DNA of 64,000 nt from Drosophila persimilis (lineage: Eukaryota; Arthropoda; Insecta; Diptera; Drosophilidae). Made by a program: the position numbers and the translations under genes. Shown piece by piece: positions 30,540 to 40,919 of this stretch. The number at the start of each line of letters is the position of its first letter. Position 1 is the stretch's first letter. The notes under the pieces were generated by a model that was not told the DNA's origin, searched no databases, and worked only from the letters and a program-made list of their open reading frames with translations. Where the stretch lies: NCBI RefSeq assembly GCF_003286085.1, contig NW_020825491.1, positions 124,001 to 188,000 of the forward strand, written 5' to 3'.

Positions 30540-31556
30540 GTGACATCAAAGTTTTTTGACCCCCTTGGTTTATTAATTCCTATCGTTATAAAAGGCAAGA
30601 TCCTATTGCAGGAGCTTTGGCTTAACAAACTAGATTGGGATGAGTCGATCCCGCTGCATTTGGAAACAGCGTGGAATAAGTTGAAAAATACACTATCTCA
30701 ATTGGAAGACATATCCATATCTCGGTTTGTGTATTCCGATCCGATGTCACCGGTTCAAATACATGCCTTTGCTGACGCCTCCATGAGAGCGTATGGAGCG
30801 TGCGTCTATATACGTAGCAGAACTGCAGAAGGTTTAAAAATGTCATTGTTGACTTCGAAATCCAAAGTAGCGCCGCTCAAGACCACAACGCTCCCAAGGC
30901 TTGAGTTATGTGCCGCTCACCTTCTCGCAGATCTCTGTCACAGAATCAAGCCCCTATTAAACGTGCCCATTGAACAAGTCGTTTATTGGTCGGATTCAGA
31001 GGTAACTCTCCATTGGATCCGGTCTCATCCATCGTCGTTGTCGACTTTCGTTTCAAATAGAGTGGCTGAGATTCAAGAGTGGTCAGATGATGCTACGTGG
31101 CGGCATGTACCCACGAAACAGAACCCAGCAGATATTGTCTCAAGAGGTTGTGACGTCGACGAAATCGTTCAGTCAATTTGGTTCGAAGGACCATCATTTC
31201 TGAAAGAGGAAGAAGAAAACTGGCCCAAGAACGCTCATTTCGAACACTCCGATGATCTTCAGCTGGAAAAGAGGAAGACTGTGGTTGGGTTGACCGCGGC
31301 TGTGCGAAGTTCGGAGCTGTTAGATGTCATCGAGGGATTCTCGTCACACCTCAAACTGCTTAGAGTGTTCGTGTATGTGTTCCGCTTTATAAGAAAATGT
31401 AAAGACCCAAGCCTAAATTTCGAAAAAACTATCTCACCGACCGAATACAAGAAGCTTTTTATAAAATTGTCGAAATCGTCCAGCATCACGAGTATCAAGG
31501 AGAAATTGAAAAGGTTAGGAAAGGATCTACAATTGGTCCTAGTCTTCAGCGGTTGA
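30540..31556 (+). CDS. BEL C RT connection and RNase H region
   Basis: A 338-residue open frame: FFDPLGLLIPIVIKGKILLQELW near 30550, the RNase H-type FADASMRAYGACVYI near 30770, LPRLELCAAHLLADL near 30895, WSDSEVTLHWI near 30990 and TKQNPADIVSRG near 31115. It ends a few bases into the frame of the integrase ORF (31553). There is no start of its own: it continues the broken pol frame from 29024-30535. Confidence 0.75.
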   Translation: MTSKFFDPLGLLIPIVIKGKILLQELWLNKLDWDESIPLHLETAWNKLKNTLSQLEDISISRFVYSDPMSPVQIHAFADASMRAYGACVYIRSRTAEGLKMSLLTSKSKVAPLKTTTLPRLELCAAHLLADLCHRIKPLLNVPIEQVVYWSDSEVTLHWIRSHPSSLSTFVSNRVAEIQEWSDDATWRHVPTKQNPADIVSRGCDVDEIVQSIWFEGPSFLKEEEENWPKNAHFEHSDDLQLEKRKTVVGLTAAVRSSELLDVIEGFSSHLKLLRVFVYVFRFIRKCKDPSLNFEKTISPTEYKKLFIKLSKSSSITSIKEKLKRLGKDLQLVLVFSG

Positions 31557-32788
31557 ACCCATTCATCCATGAAGACACAGGGACTTGGTGCAACTTTTCG
31601 TTGTTGCGAGTGGGGGGGCGACTAGCCAAAGCTCCTATATCATACGATGCCAAGTTTCCTCTGCTTTTGACTAAGGGCTCGCCATTCGTGCGAAGCTATA
31701 TTCGTCATCTGCACCATTCGAATTTTTATGTCGGCCCACGAGCACTTGTGAATCTACTTCGACAGAGCGTGTGGATAGTGAACGCTCAGGAGGTCTGCTG
31801 TCAGACAGTTCGATCGTGTATGCGCTGTTTTAAATGCAAGCCTCGATTGCTGACGCAACTCATGGGGAATTTACCCGCAGATCGACTCCGTGCTCTCCGC
31901 CCATTTTGCGGCGTTGATTTTTGTGGACCAGTGCACACGACATTGAAAATTCACGGAAGGCCCCCATACAAGTCATACATTGCGCTTTTTGTTTGTTTTG
32001 CGTCCAAGGCGGTTCATCTAGAAATATTTTCCGATCTAACCACTGATTGTTTTTTGTTGGCTTTTCAAAGGTTCGTCGGGCGCCGAGGATATCCCCAAGT
32101 CGTTCATTGCGACAACGGGACGAACTTCGTCGGAGCGAGCCTCCATCTCAGCGCTCTGCGGATCAGGCTCAAGGAGCAAGGAGACGCAATTCGCGACTTC
32201 GCGTCAAAGAACGGATGCGAATTTGCGTTCATATCGCCGCGAGCTCCTCACATGGGAGGACTATGGGAGGCAGGTGTAAAAACTGCCAAGAACCTACTCC
32301 TACGGGCGGTAGGCAGCGCGCTCCTAACCGCCGAAGAGCTCGCCACAGTCCTCGTCGGCATCGAGGCCATAATGAACTCGAGGCGGCTGGGAGCCATCAG
32401 CCAAGATCCAAGCGACGGCGAGGCCCTAACACCCGGGCACCTGCTGACAGGCGGGTCGCTCATCGCCCCCCCCAGCACTGCGGACTCCGGACCAGGAGAG
32501 TCTCAGTTGCTTGCGGCGATGGCGACTTGTCTCGTCAGTCAGGCAAGCGTTTTGGCAGCGATGGTCCCGCGAATATGTCCTGGGGCTGCAAATTCGGGGC
32601 AAATGGCACCAGCAGCAACCGAACCCGATGAAGGAGACCTCGTCATCGTGGCCGAGGACAATCTGCCGCCTCAGGAGTGGCTCGTGGGGAGGGTCATCGC
32701 CACGCACGCAGGAGAGGACGGCATGGTCAGGGTCGTCGAAATAAGGACTAGCACTGGAGCGGTTTTCGGCGGCCCATACACAAATTAG
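31553..32788 (+). CDS. BEL C integrase
   Basis: A 411-residue frame with the zinc region (HLHHSNFYVGPRALV ... CMRCFKC near 31700-31850). DDE residues are visible in FCGVDFCGPVH near 31910, HCDNGTNFVG near 32105 and PHMGGLWEAGVK near 32245. The LTPGHLLTGGS box near 32425 and the NLPPQEWLVGRVIATH box near 32660 follow. The segment from about 32480 to 32600 reads out of the expected frame (LLAAMATCLVSQASV), so a compensated pair of frameshifts probably sits there. From about 32050 on the DNA is noticeably more GC-rich than upstream. Confidence 0.8.
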   Translation: MNPFIHEDTGTWCNFSLLRVGGRLAKAPISYDAKFPLLLTKGSPFVRSYIRHLHHSNFYVGPRALVNLLRQSVWIVNAQEVCCQTVRSCMRCFKCKPRLLTQLMGNLPADRLRALRPFCGVDFCGPVHTTLKIHGRPPYKSYIALFVCFASKAVHLEIFSDLTTDCFLLAFQRFVGRRGYPQVVHCDNGTNFVGASLHLSALRIRLKEQGDAIRDFASKNGCEFAFISPRAPHMGGLWEAGVKTAKNLLLRAVGSALLTAEELATVLVGIEAIMNSRRLGAISQDPSDGEALTPGHLLTGGSLIAPPSTADSGPGESQLLAAMATCLVSQASVLAAMVPRICPGAANSGQMAPAATEPDEGDLVIVAEDNLPPQEWLVGRVIATHAGEDGMVRVVEIRTSTGAVFGGPYTN

Positions 32789-32836
32789 CGCCGCTCCCAA
32801 TGTGTTGAAGCCGATGCAGGCGTTCAACGGGGCCGG

Positions 32837-33149
32837 TGTTGCGTGACCTTCCATCCATGGCCACAATTATTAGTTATTGATCTGAATTATGAAGTCTAGT
32901 GTAAGTTAGGCTAGGGCAAAGCGGGAGCGCAATAAAAGCTCGCTCTCTCGCTCTTGGCGAATTCGCCCCGCTTTGCCACCGTAGGTTAGCTAGAGTAAGA
33001 GATTTGAATTGTGAAGAAAATATAGTTTGTTCGCCAACCTTGAATTAGATCGAGCGTATCAAGTTTTTCGCCCCCGCCAAATAAATACTTTAAATTACAG
33101 CCACCCAAAGTTTTCGGTAATTGATTAGAAAAACTCTTCTAATTTTTCA
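32837..33149 (+). repeat. BEL C 3' LTR
   Basis: 313 bases, TGTTGCGTGACC...CTAATTTTTCA. Its first 290 bases match 24150-24440 in reverse and its last 20 bases match 27279-27298. AATAAA occurs at about 32930. It is followed directly by jockey-like RT sequence on the minus strand. Confidence 0.9.
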
Positions 33150-34956
33150 AATTTCTAATTTTTAGCCAATCCCGAAAGGAGACTGAATGGCCGATAGGAT
33201 GTTACCGACTGAGCATGCTTATTTGGCTTCAGAAGTAATGTGATTGTGGCGTGTTTCCAAGCTTGCGGGAAGTGTCCCAATCTGAACATTGAGTTGAAGA
33301 TCAGGAGGATGTATAGTAGGGCTTTCTTTGGGAGAGCCTTGATTAACACATTGTCTATTCTGTCTTTGCCTGGGGATTTATTCAAAATCAAGTTTTTAAT
33401 TTCGGCTGTCAGTTCTGGGAGTGTAAATGGTCTGAGAGGACGTGTTTGTGTCTTTGTTGCTGCATCCTTCAGCTTCCTTTTCAGCTTCTGTTTCTCAATG
33501 TCTAGGTCTTTTTGTGTCGTCTCGCATTCCTTTTCTGAGCTTGTATGTCTGGGTTTGAATCGTTCTTCAAAGTGAGAGACAAATACTTCGGCTTTCTCTT
33601 CGTTACTTTTGGTCCATACGGGTCGTTGGTTAGAGTTCCCCGTCTGCGTGCAAATGGGCCAGTTTGGTTGTGGCTGTCTCTTGCTTGTATTTGTTACTTT
33701 CCAGAATTTTGCCATTTTGTATCTGTCTTGCGTGTTTATACCTTTAAATTGCTGATTAATGTTGTTTGTTTTTAATTTTTGTAATTTTTTCCTGAGGGTT
33801 TTCTGGGCGGCCTTGTACAGTGTTTTAGCCTCTTCTGTGCGGAATATTTTAAATCTGATGTTCAGTTCGTTTTTTGTAGAAGAGCTCTAGTTTCATCGTC
33901 TAGTTTGCACGCTTTATCCATCCTTCGTTGTCTGTTTGAATTCCCAGGTCTGTGTCCTTGATTGGAGTTTACATTTTTAGTGGCTAGTTTTATCGCGTCT
34001 TGTATGTTTGTAGTCAGTATATTTACTGCGTCGTCAATATCCAGTCCCGAGTGAATTTCCGTTAAGTTTATGGTCTGTTCCAAGTGCTCTTTTACTCTGT
34101 TAATATTTGTCTTCTTTGTAATTAGTCGTCTGCCTATAGAACTTTGGGTGAATGTGTCAGCCCCATTTATATACATTTCGATGGTTATTGTCAGGTGATC
34201 GGAGTCCAAACTACATGATTGGATTTTCATCCTATTTACTGTAATACCCCCACAAATTGCAAAGTCGATGGCTGAGGGTCTTTTTCTGCTGTCGTATGGA
34301 TAGTGGGTGGCACCTCCTGTGGCCAGGATGTTGTATCTGGCTCCAGAGCTCACAGCTTGCATCAGGGCACGTCCTCTCCTACAGGATCTGGGGTTCCCCC
34401 ACCATGGATGCTTAGCATTCCAATCTCCGCAGCAAATGAACCCGGAGGTACCCCCCAATATGTTGTCAAAATGCAGGAGTAGTGATCTGAAATGATTCTC
34501 AGTCCAATTGAAGTTAGGTAGGCAGTACGTCGGTGCAACCACGATCATGTTTCTCCTCTTGTTGTTTATTGGGATTATTACAATTGGGGTACATTGAAGG
34601 AAATCGGTGCTAATGGGTTTCAGTGCAGCATGTCTAACATTGTCTTTAACATATACCACGACCCCCCCTTTTTTGTGGTTTATAGGATTGGCAGTATGGT
34701 ATGAGATATAGTTTGGTATTTTCAGTAGGTCAGCGCTCTGTTTAGTTCTAGTTTCAATAACCATCATAATTTGTATGTCACCATTTGTCATGAATGTTTC
34801 AAGTTCAGCCATTTTATTTTTGATCCCGCAGGCGTTCCAGAAAGCTATTTTAAAACTATTGGAGTTGGACAGGTTTGCCCCGGTCGTGTCAAGAGTTTGT
34901 GGCGGAAAGTAATTGGAATGTGGGAAATGGTTTGCATTATTATTGTTTGTGTTCAT
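33150..34956 (-). pseudogene. Jockey-clade ORF2: endonuclease and N-terminal RT
   Basis: The ATG at 34956 opens ORF2. The endonuclease begins FKIAFWNACGIKNKMAELETF, with IETRT (Mg-binding Glu) near 34745, KKGGVVVYVKDN near 34660, PTYCLPN near 34520, CCGDWNAKHPWWG near 34425, AIDFAICGG near 34255 and the SLDSDHLTI box near 34200. After residue 364 the frame is lost near 33865. The RT starts in another frame (MAKFWKVTN near 33715, NKSPGKDRIDNVLIKALP near 33345, WKHATITLLLKP near 33245, SYRPFSLLSGLAK near 33180) and breaks at the BEL C LTR. Its other half is at 24441-25900. The family fits TART/jockey-type elements. Confidence 0.85.
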
Positions 34957-35010
34957 GTCTGTAAATTATTGGCTAGTTTAGTTAGATATAATGTATAGCA
35001 ATGAGTTGTT

Positions 35011-35100
35011 TTATTGTTTGTTTTCTATTTGATTGAGGATATTTGTTGTTTTGTGATGTTCAGAATTGTTTGTAGAGTTATTTATATTGTCAGTGTTTTT
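35011..35100 (-). pseudogene. C-terminal end of jockey-like Gag
   Basis: On the minus strand an Asn/Thr/His-rich frame (NTDNINNSTNNSEHHKTTNILNQ...) ends with TAA at 35011, 54 bases before the ORF2 ATG at 34956. It fits as the end of the Gag whose main part stops at 50567 (ISQIHTLLQ). The LOA element inserted between the two pieces. Confidence 0.65.
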
Positions 35101-35696
35101 GGGGGGAAGGTTTTGGCCGTCAGCCGTCGGGTGCTATAGGGGGATAAACGGATGTCGGGTCGGCTCGTCACAACTGTAGACTCGGAAAGGGGCACGGGCG
35201 CCTCGGGTTCATGGCTTGCCCTGGATCCAAGGCGACTGTGCCCCGCGTCATAGGATACAGGTGGGCACGAGCGAACCGGCACCCGCCGTAACTGTACACA
35301 CCGGCGGAAGTGCGACTATACTTTCCCCGTGAGGGCGGCTGGAAACAGGTCCTGGTACGGTCATGTCTCTGCCAGGATGCTGGCTAATTGTAGTCGGGCG
35401 GAGAGAAGAAAACTCTCAGTGAAATAACCCCAATCCAAGGTGACACTGTCATATGCCGAGGGATGCATGGCCGAGGGGGTGCTCGGTCGCTTATATGCGG
35501 ACTCTGGATACCTGCCGACCTCCAGTTTAAAAAAGGCTTCCCGGGGCACGCGGGCTATGCCTCGGGCGACTAACCCCTTCCCGCCTACTCGTGGGATCAA
35601 ATATGCCAAATTTAAACATTAACACAAAAAACACCGCAAAGGAGCACGGCACTCCTCCTAAAGTGCCATCCCTCTACAAACGCATCTGGGAAACCA

Positions 35697-37001
35697 GTGC
35701 CCAAAAAGACGGGGAAGGAGACTAAGTCGGTCCACCGTCTCGAGGCAGCAGGCGCTGTGAGGAGAGAACCGAAAAGCCAATCGGGACAATCCACGTCGGG
35801 GGGCCCCAAGGGCGACCCGGTTACCGGGGGGGCGACCATGCAGAGCGATATCGCGGCTGGTGGACCCCTTGGGACCGGGAACCCCTTGACAACCCCGGCA
35901 GGCGGCGCCTCTGCCTCGAAAGATAGGCCCAAGTTTCAGGACAAAAGACGTGCGGCCTTCATCCTGGGCAACGACGACCCGGTGTTCCTGGCGTCTGCCC
36001 AGGGAATCGAATCGCGGCGATGGGCCAAGACAGTCCTGCCCGACTACCAGCCAGCCAAAGCTGGCAAGGCCACAGCCAAGGCCCCAAGCAAGCGGCAACG
36101 CTCGGCGGAGGACACCGCCACACAAGTCCAACAGGCCAAGAGGACAAAGACACTGAGCAACCGCTCGTTTGCCGAGGTGGCGAGGGGAAAAACCCTGATT
36201 GGAGTCCTAGACAGGGGCTCTAAAAACGGGCAGATCCCTAGGGACAAGTGGCACCTCGTGGAAAACGAGCTCCAAGACCGTTTCCTCCAGGAGTTGGAGG
36301 AGAATGGAGGACCACCACCCAAGTGTGAGGACGCCGGGTGGCACCAAGGCAGGGTGAAAGCCATCGCCTGCCAAGATGCTCGCTCGGCAGCGCTCTACGC
36401 GAAGGCGGTAGCGTCGCTCAAGGAGGTCTACCCAGGAGCCCAGCTGGAGGTCGTGAAATGGGAGGACATCCCCAGCAAGCCGAGGGCCAGAGCGTGGGTC
36501 TCGGCGAAGCCTGCAGAGCCGGATAAGATTCTCCGGATTCTGCAGGTCTGCAACCCCCACCTTCCCACAGCCGATTGGAAGGTGGCCAAAGTAGAGGAGA
36601 GCAACGGGCAGAGGCGCCAAATTATCCTCGTCCTGAACGAGGAGTCGGTCAGACTTCTCCACGACACGGAGGGCGCTGTGGACTACGGCTACAAAAAAGT
36701 AGTCGTAGTACCGTACAAGTCCGACTCCAAAGGCATGCAGCCGACGGTCGAGCCAGACCAGGAGCCCCCGGAGATCCCTAGTATGGAGATCAAGCCTGCG
36801 GTGTCAGACGTGGCATCAGTGGTGTCGGATGACATCTTAGATGGTTACGTGTCAGACGTGAGCGATCTCACTAGGGATCTCAAACACATCGGGGTCGCGG
36901 AGGAGTTGGACTCTTCGGAGAGCGACCACGACAGGACAATGGTGGAGGTGGACTTCAGGAATGTCACTGATACTCCTGCAGATAAACCTCCACCATTGTA
37001 A
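35697..37001 (+). CDS. LOA ORF1 (Gag-like) protein
   Basis: An open frame of about 434 codons with no ATG at its start. Position 35697 is a GTG, and the frame is open back to about 35616. The likely ATG is at 35603 in a neighbouring frame (MPNLNINTKN), which stops near 35705, so an indel near 35690 has probably shifted the frame. The N-terminal 150 residues are Gly/Ala/Lys-rich. A folded part (KWHLVENELQDRFLQEL, WHQGRVKAIACQDARSAALYAKAV) resembles the ORF1 region of LOA-type elements, followed by an acidic Ser-rich C-terminus (DILDGYVSDVSDLTRDL). There is no CCHC knuckle. It presumably binds the element RNA. Confidence 0.7.
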   Translation: MPKKTGKETKSVHRLEAAGAVRREPKSQSGQSTSGGPKGDPVTGGATMQSDIAAGGPLGTGNPLTTPAGGASASKDRPKFQDKRRAAFILGNDDPVFLASAQGIESRRWAKTVLPDYQPAKAGKATAKAPSKRQRSAEDTATQVQQAKRTKTLSNRSFAEVARGKTLIGVLDRGSKNGQIPRDKWHLVENELQDRFLQELEENGGPPPKCEDAGWHQGRVKAIACQDARSAALYAKAVASLKEVYPGAQLEVVKWEDIPSKPRARAWVSAKPAEPDKILRILQVCNPHLPTADWKVAKVEESNGQRRQIILVLNEESVRLLHDTEGAVDYGYKKVVVVPYKSDSKGMQPTVEPDQEPPEIPSMEIKPAVSDVASVVSDDILDGYVSDVSDLTRDLKHIGVAEELDSSESDHDRTMVEVDFRNVTDTPADKPPPL

Positions 37002-37976
37002 GGCAGCATGCGCTGCTCTCCTGCTCCACCTAGCCAAGGGTGGAGCCGACATAGTCCTCATTCAGGAGCCCTGGATCCTCGGAAACAGGGTCTCTGGTCT
37101 GAGGACTCCTGACTATAAGCTATACGTAGCCGACTCCGCAGGTAAAACTCGCACCTGCATCCTTGCAAAAAGAGATTTGCACTTATTTTTGCTCCCAAAT
37201 TTCAGCAATGAAGACCAAACAGCAGTGAGCCTCGAAGGCCAGGGGTGCTCACTGAGAATCTGCTCCACGTACATGGGTCACGACCAACCAGACCCCCCTC
37301 CACAGGCGCTCAGGGCGCTAATCACAGACTGCGAGGCCAAGGACACCGGCCTAATCGTAGGGTGCGACGCCAACGCACACCACTGCCAGTGGGGAAGCAC
37401 TGACACCAACGAAAGGGGTGAGTACCTTTTCAACTATTTACTGACCACTCAGATGGTCCTTTTAAATAGGGGGAGTGATCCCACCTTCATTATTAAAAAC
37501 CGCAAGGAGGTCCTGGACCTCATACTTGCCTCTCATGAGTTACACGGGAACATCGTATCCTGGAGGGTCCTGGAAGAGCACTCCTTCTCGGACCACAGGT
37601 ACGTGGAAACCGTATTCTCTTTTTCACTACCGAGACCAGCTCAATTTCGGAACCTTAGGCGGACAAACTGGGCTCGGTACTCAGACCATCTCTGTCGTGT
37701 TCTCCCTGAGACTCAATCTGAGGAGGAGATCTCCAGGGAAGCCACGACTCATCTTGTTAAACTATTTACCGACGCCTGCAATGAGGCGCTCGATAAATCC
37801 TGCCCCTCTAGCAAGAGCAGAGGCCGGAAGAAACCTGAATGGTGGAATCCGAAACTGAGGGAACTCCGGAAAGCCTCCCGAAGACTCTTCAATAAAGCTA
37901 AGGCCGAAAACGCTGAGCAGAACTGGGCCGATTACAAGGCCAGTCTGTCAGTTTACAATAAAGAACTGAGGAAAGC
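36961..37976 (+). CDS. LOA ORF2, 5' part: endonuclease
   Basis: The ATG at 36961 overlaps the end of ORF1 by about 40 bases in another frame, an arrangement used for coupled translation or frameshifting. The endonuclease is visible from LILLQINLHHCKAA, with the catalytic LIQEPW near 37065, YMGHDQPDPP near 37270, GCDANAHHCQWGS near 37360 and EEHSFSDHRYVE near 37575. The linker into RT (KKPEWWNPKLRELRKASRRLFNKAKAE) runs to 37976. Then the 412-like LTR interrupts it, and the five residues read after that are LTR. The RT part continues at 48121. Confidence 0.85.
37973..37976. repeat. Target-site duplication of the 412-like element, left (AAGC)
   Basis: AAGC precedes the left LTR and recurs at 48117-48120 after the right LTR. 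Removing the element and one AAGC restores the LOA ORF2 frame. Four-base duplications are usual for 412/mdg1-type gypsy elements. Confidence 0.95.
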
Positions 37977-38455
37977 TGTAGTATGCTCATATTAAAGTAA
38001 AGTAAAGTATTCATTATTTCGAATACCCACTGTACCGACGGTACTTAAAGAATACACACTGTAACACTTTGTTTCAGTGTTTACGTAACAATAAAGTCCC
38101 AGACATTCTGGGTGATCGTATTACGATTCACTCAAGAATGCCTCGAGCGACCCAAGTGCAGCGTCAGCATGTTCCCATGACTTGACGGCACTAATATACA
38201 TGCATACACACATATATCTTCCCTCGCGCTCTCGCTGCCAACAGCGCTGAGCATATACATATTAACATATAAGAGATAAGAACACATAGTTCTGCCGCTC
38301 CGCTGCCGGCGTCACTGGCAGCGCAGCTCCGCGGCTTTGGGCTTACAAAAGCCCAAACCACAATTGTAAAATAGAGAAGAGAAATCACAATAAAACAGAT
38401 CGGAGGGTTGAGCCCCAACGATCCAACAAAAAGGATTTGAACATTTCATTTTACA
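37977..38455 (+). repeat. 412-like 5' LTR
   Basis: 479 bases, TG...CA. Compared line by line with 47638-48116 I found no difference. The primer-binding sequence TGGCGACCGTGACAGG begins at 38456. AATAAA-type words occur at about 38090 and 38390. Promoter details were not resolved. Confidence 0.95.
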
Positions 38456-38877
38456 TGGCGACCGTGACAGGACTCGATATGTCCTACGCGATGGATCAAT
38501 CTAAGGATTGAGAAAAAAAAAGAGAGAAATTTTTAAAAAAAAAAGTGTTAAAATTTTGAAAGACAAAGAATGGCCGAAAAAAAAAAATATAATACCATGT
38601 GATTTTGTTTTAAAAAATCGGACCAAGTCAAAAGAAAATTGGAAAAACTATTGAAACAGTGTTGTCCCCAGTGCCAGTGCCAAGAAAAAAAAACCCAGCA
38701 GAAAGGCAAACCAGCCGTTTCGCCAGACCCATGCACGACTGCCGACGATATTACGCACAAACCCATGTTGCATTATAATTTATACCCTTAAATTTGGCGG
38801 CTACAATGCGGCCAGGAATACATAATACCCAAGGAGATATAACAGCCCGCGCTACAAAGAGCGTACACGCAATATAA
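38456..38877 (+). other. 412-like leader, first part
   Basis: Starts with the primer-binding sequence. An A-rich stretch at 38505-38600 follows. An ATG at 38806 opens a short frame (RPGIHNTQGDITARATKSVHA) that DINE e interrupts at 38878. It may be the start of the small leader ORF that resumes after the DINE at about 40920. Confidence 0.55.
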
Positions 38878-39115
38878 ACGAGGGGGAACGTTGTGAGTTG
38901 CTGCGGACACCGCAACTCTACAGTTATACCCGATACTAAGTCAGTATGGCTCTCCTCCGGCAGATGCCGCTTATATTAAACGACACGACAAAGAGTGCGT
39001 GCGAGAGAGACAGAAAATCAGTCTGAGCGTGACGTCGGGCGCTGCGTAGCCAGTGCAAATTGATTTGTTCCCTTTGGCTATAAAAATTATCTGATCTCTG
39101 AGATTTGTGGATGCC
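38878..39115 (-). repeat. DINE-1/mini-me repeat, copy e, outer end
   Basis: The terminal 240 bases of a reversed DINE (AACGAGGGGGAACG..., the hairpin and subterminal repeat, then the region up to CTATAAAAATTATCTGATC). It is joined by an internal deletion to CTGAGATTTGTGGATGCC and stops at 39115. The rest of a DINE in the same orientation resumes at 40109. Confidence 0.85.
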
Positions 39116-40108
39116 GATTTGCGACCAAGCGGCAACGCTTTGATATGCAATTTTTCTGCCGTGCACTATATTTTATAAAATATTGCTGTGTCTGGATCCT
39201 GTATAACAGAAGAAGACCATAGAAAGTGTGGGTAAACGTGGGTTGCTGTTTTTAGTAGACCCAGCCTCTTTCTTTCTCTCCTCGTGACCGTCAGAGTGAC
39301 CGGCCGTGGAAAAAAAAAGTCTTGTAGAGCTGACCCAGTTCTCTAAACCAAGGTCAAGCCAAAGTCAAAGCCTAGTGCAAGTGCCAAGTGCGGCTCAAAG
39401 TGATGATTTAATTTGAGTGGACGCGCCAGTTATATATCGTCAATACTGGGGCAGCCGTTCGACCATTTGGAAAACGAACGCCCACAGTTCAGTAAAATTT
39501 TTCGATCAGTGGTGTAATTCTGTTGAGGTAATCCTCATGATCACGGTTTTATACATGCATTTATATATACCTACTACTAATCAGTTTTATAGATTTAAGA
39601 TCATTATACCCTACCTCGCCCTTATGATATTCCTTCCCCAGTATATGCTGTATAGTAATACCCTATAATGTATAAATGTAAGACAATATCGAATAGAAGG
39701 CTTATTTGAAGGAATCCTGACTGTTAATAGGTGGCCCTGAAGGATCATGGTAGGGTGGGCGTTCTCGCCAATGAGCGATACCGCAGCCGACAAAGATCTG
39801 ACCGGTGATCTTCTTCGTTTACGTATCCATGCTGATCTGTCCCTTTGACCACCTGTATCCCGTTTCCTAGTATCCTTTCCATACTCGTACGCGATTTTTT
39901 TTATATAAATTCTTATCTCGACCATTTGCCAGAGCTCTAAATGGGGAGTAAAATGTCCTCCATGCCCACATAGTATACTACATAGTCTATAACTCTACTT
40001 TGAGCACTCTACTACACTCCACTCTCTTATCTGAGCGGACCGGGACGTACGCTTCTAAGCACTTGACCTTGATAGTGGCGCCGGTGATGAGCCCGGCTCT
40101 CGGTTTCA
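39116..40108. other. Unrecognised 1-kb insert inside DINE e
   Basis: 993 bases that match neither DINE nor the 412-like coding parts. The longest ORF is 104 codons on the minus strand (39611-39925), basic and with no motif I recognise. There is an A8-9 run at 39310. The stretch AGGTCAAGCCAAAGTCAAAGCC near 39350 has a retroelement-leader look, but nothing proves it. It may be foreign filler captured by the DINE or a remnant of another element. Confidence 0.4.
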
Positions 40109-40919
40109 GGGTAGGGCGAAATTCTGAGATATACGTTTTAAAGTGAGATCTAACAGAAGTGCGGATACCAAATTTGGTTACTCTAGCCTTAATAGTCTCT
40201 GAGATTTGTGGATGCCCCAGATTTTAGTCCTTTGCGGGGGCGGAAGGGGGTGTGGCGAAATTTGGACACGAAACGGTCAAGGTCCGATATCACAGGAGTG
40301 TGGATACCAAATTTGGTTGCTCTGGCTCTTATAGGTTCTGAGATCCTTGAACTCATATTTTGCAATTGGCAAAACCGACCATGAATCCTGTGTGTTAGAG
40401 AGAGACAGAGCGAGAAAGAATGAAATTGTTTTCTTGATTCTGGCTATAATAATTATACGATCTGGTTCAGATATTGCACTCTAGAAGATATAGTCATCTT
40501 CTACGATTCTGCGTCTTTAGTTTTTTCGTATCGTCAAAATTGTTGATGCCACAGATTTTCGTCCTTTGTGGGGGCGGAAGTGGGCGGGGCAAAGTTTTGA
40601 AATATTTTTGTAGCAGTGACATATCACAGAAGTTTGGATCCAAAACATCGTTGCTCTAGCTCTTATAGTCTTTGAGCATTAGGCGCTGAAGGGGACGGAC
40701 AGACGGACAGACGGACGGACGGACAGACGGACAGACGGACGGACGGACAGACGGACAGACGGACAGACAGACATGGCTCAATCGACTCGGCTATTGATGC
40801 TGATCAAGAATATATATACTTTATGGGGTCGGAAACGATTCCTTCTGAACGTTACACACATCCACTTTTACCACAAATCTAATATACCCCAATACTCATT
40901 TTGAGTATCGGGTATAAAA
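40109..40919 (-). repeat. DINE-1/mini-me repeat, copy e, inner part
   Basis: A DINE resumes with GTAGGGCGAAATTCTGAGATATACG and runs through the middle block, an expanded (GTCY)n tract (40690-40771, reversed), the core and the ACCCGATACT terminal hairpin, to GGTATAAAAA. It lies inside the leader of the 412-like element. Confidence 0.9.

Larger units (their letters stand above)
27279..33149 (+). mobile_element. BEL/Pao retrotransposon (BEL C), decayed, in the jockey-like RT
   Basis: A plus-strand BEL element. The 5' LTR survives here only as its last 20 bases, followed by a primer-binding-type TGGCGCCCCCGGGTGG at 27299. Gag, protease, RT, RNase H and integrase follow in several frames, then a 313-base 3' LTR (32837-33149). 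There is no env: integrase ends 48 bases before the LTR. It split the jockey-like RT between 33150 and the piece now at 24441. No clean 5-base target duplication is visible (AATTT right, AAGAG left after flipping). Confidence 0.85.

Noticed and set aside
33155-33160. Search for a 5-base target duplication of BEL C
   Set aside because: AATTT at the right flank does not match AAGAG, the flank of the inverted LTR piece. I could not confirm a duplication.
35659-36662. Several minus-strand ORFs of 100-157 codons opposite LOA ORF1
   Set aside because: High GC content keeps all frames open. Only the plus-strand frame fits a LOA ORF1 followed by an overlapping ORF2.
38191-38418. 75-codon ORF found identically at 47852-48079
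   Set aside because: It lies antisense within the two LTRs of the 412-like element, and the duplication is that of the LTR.
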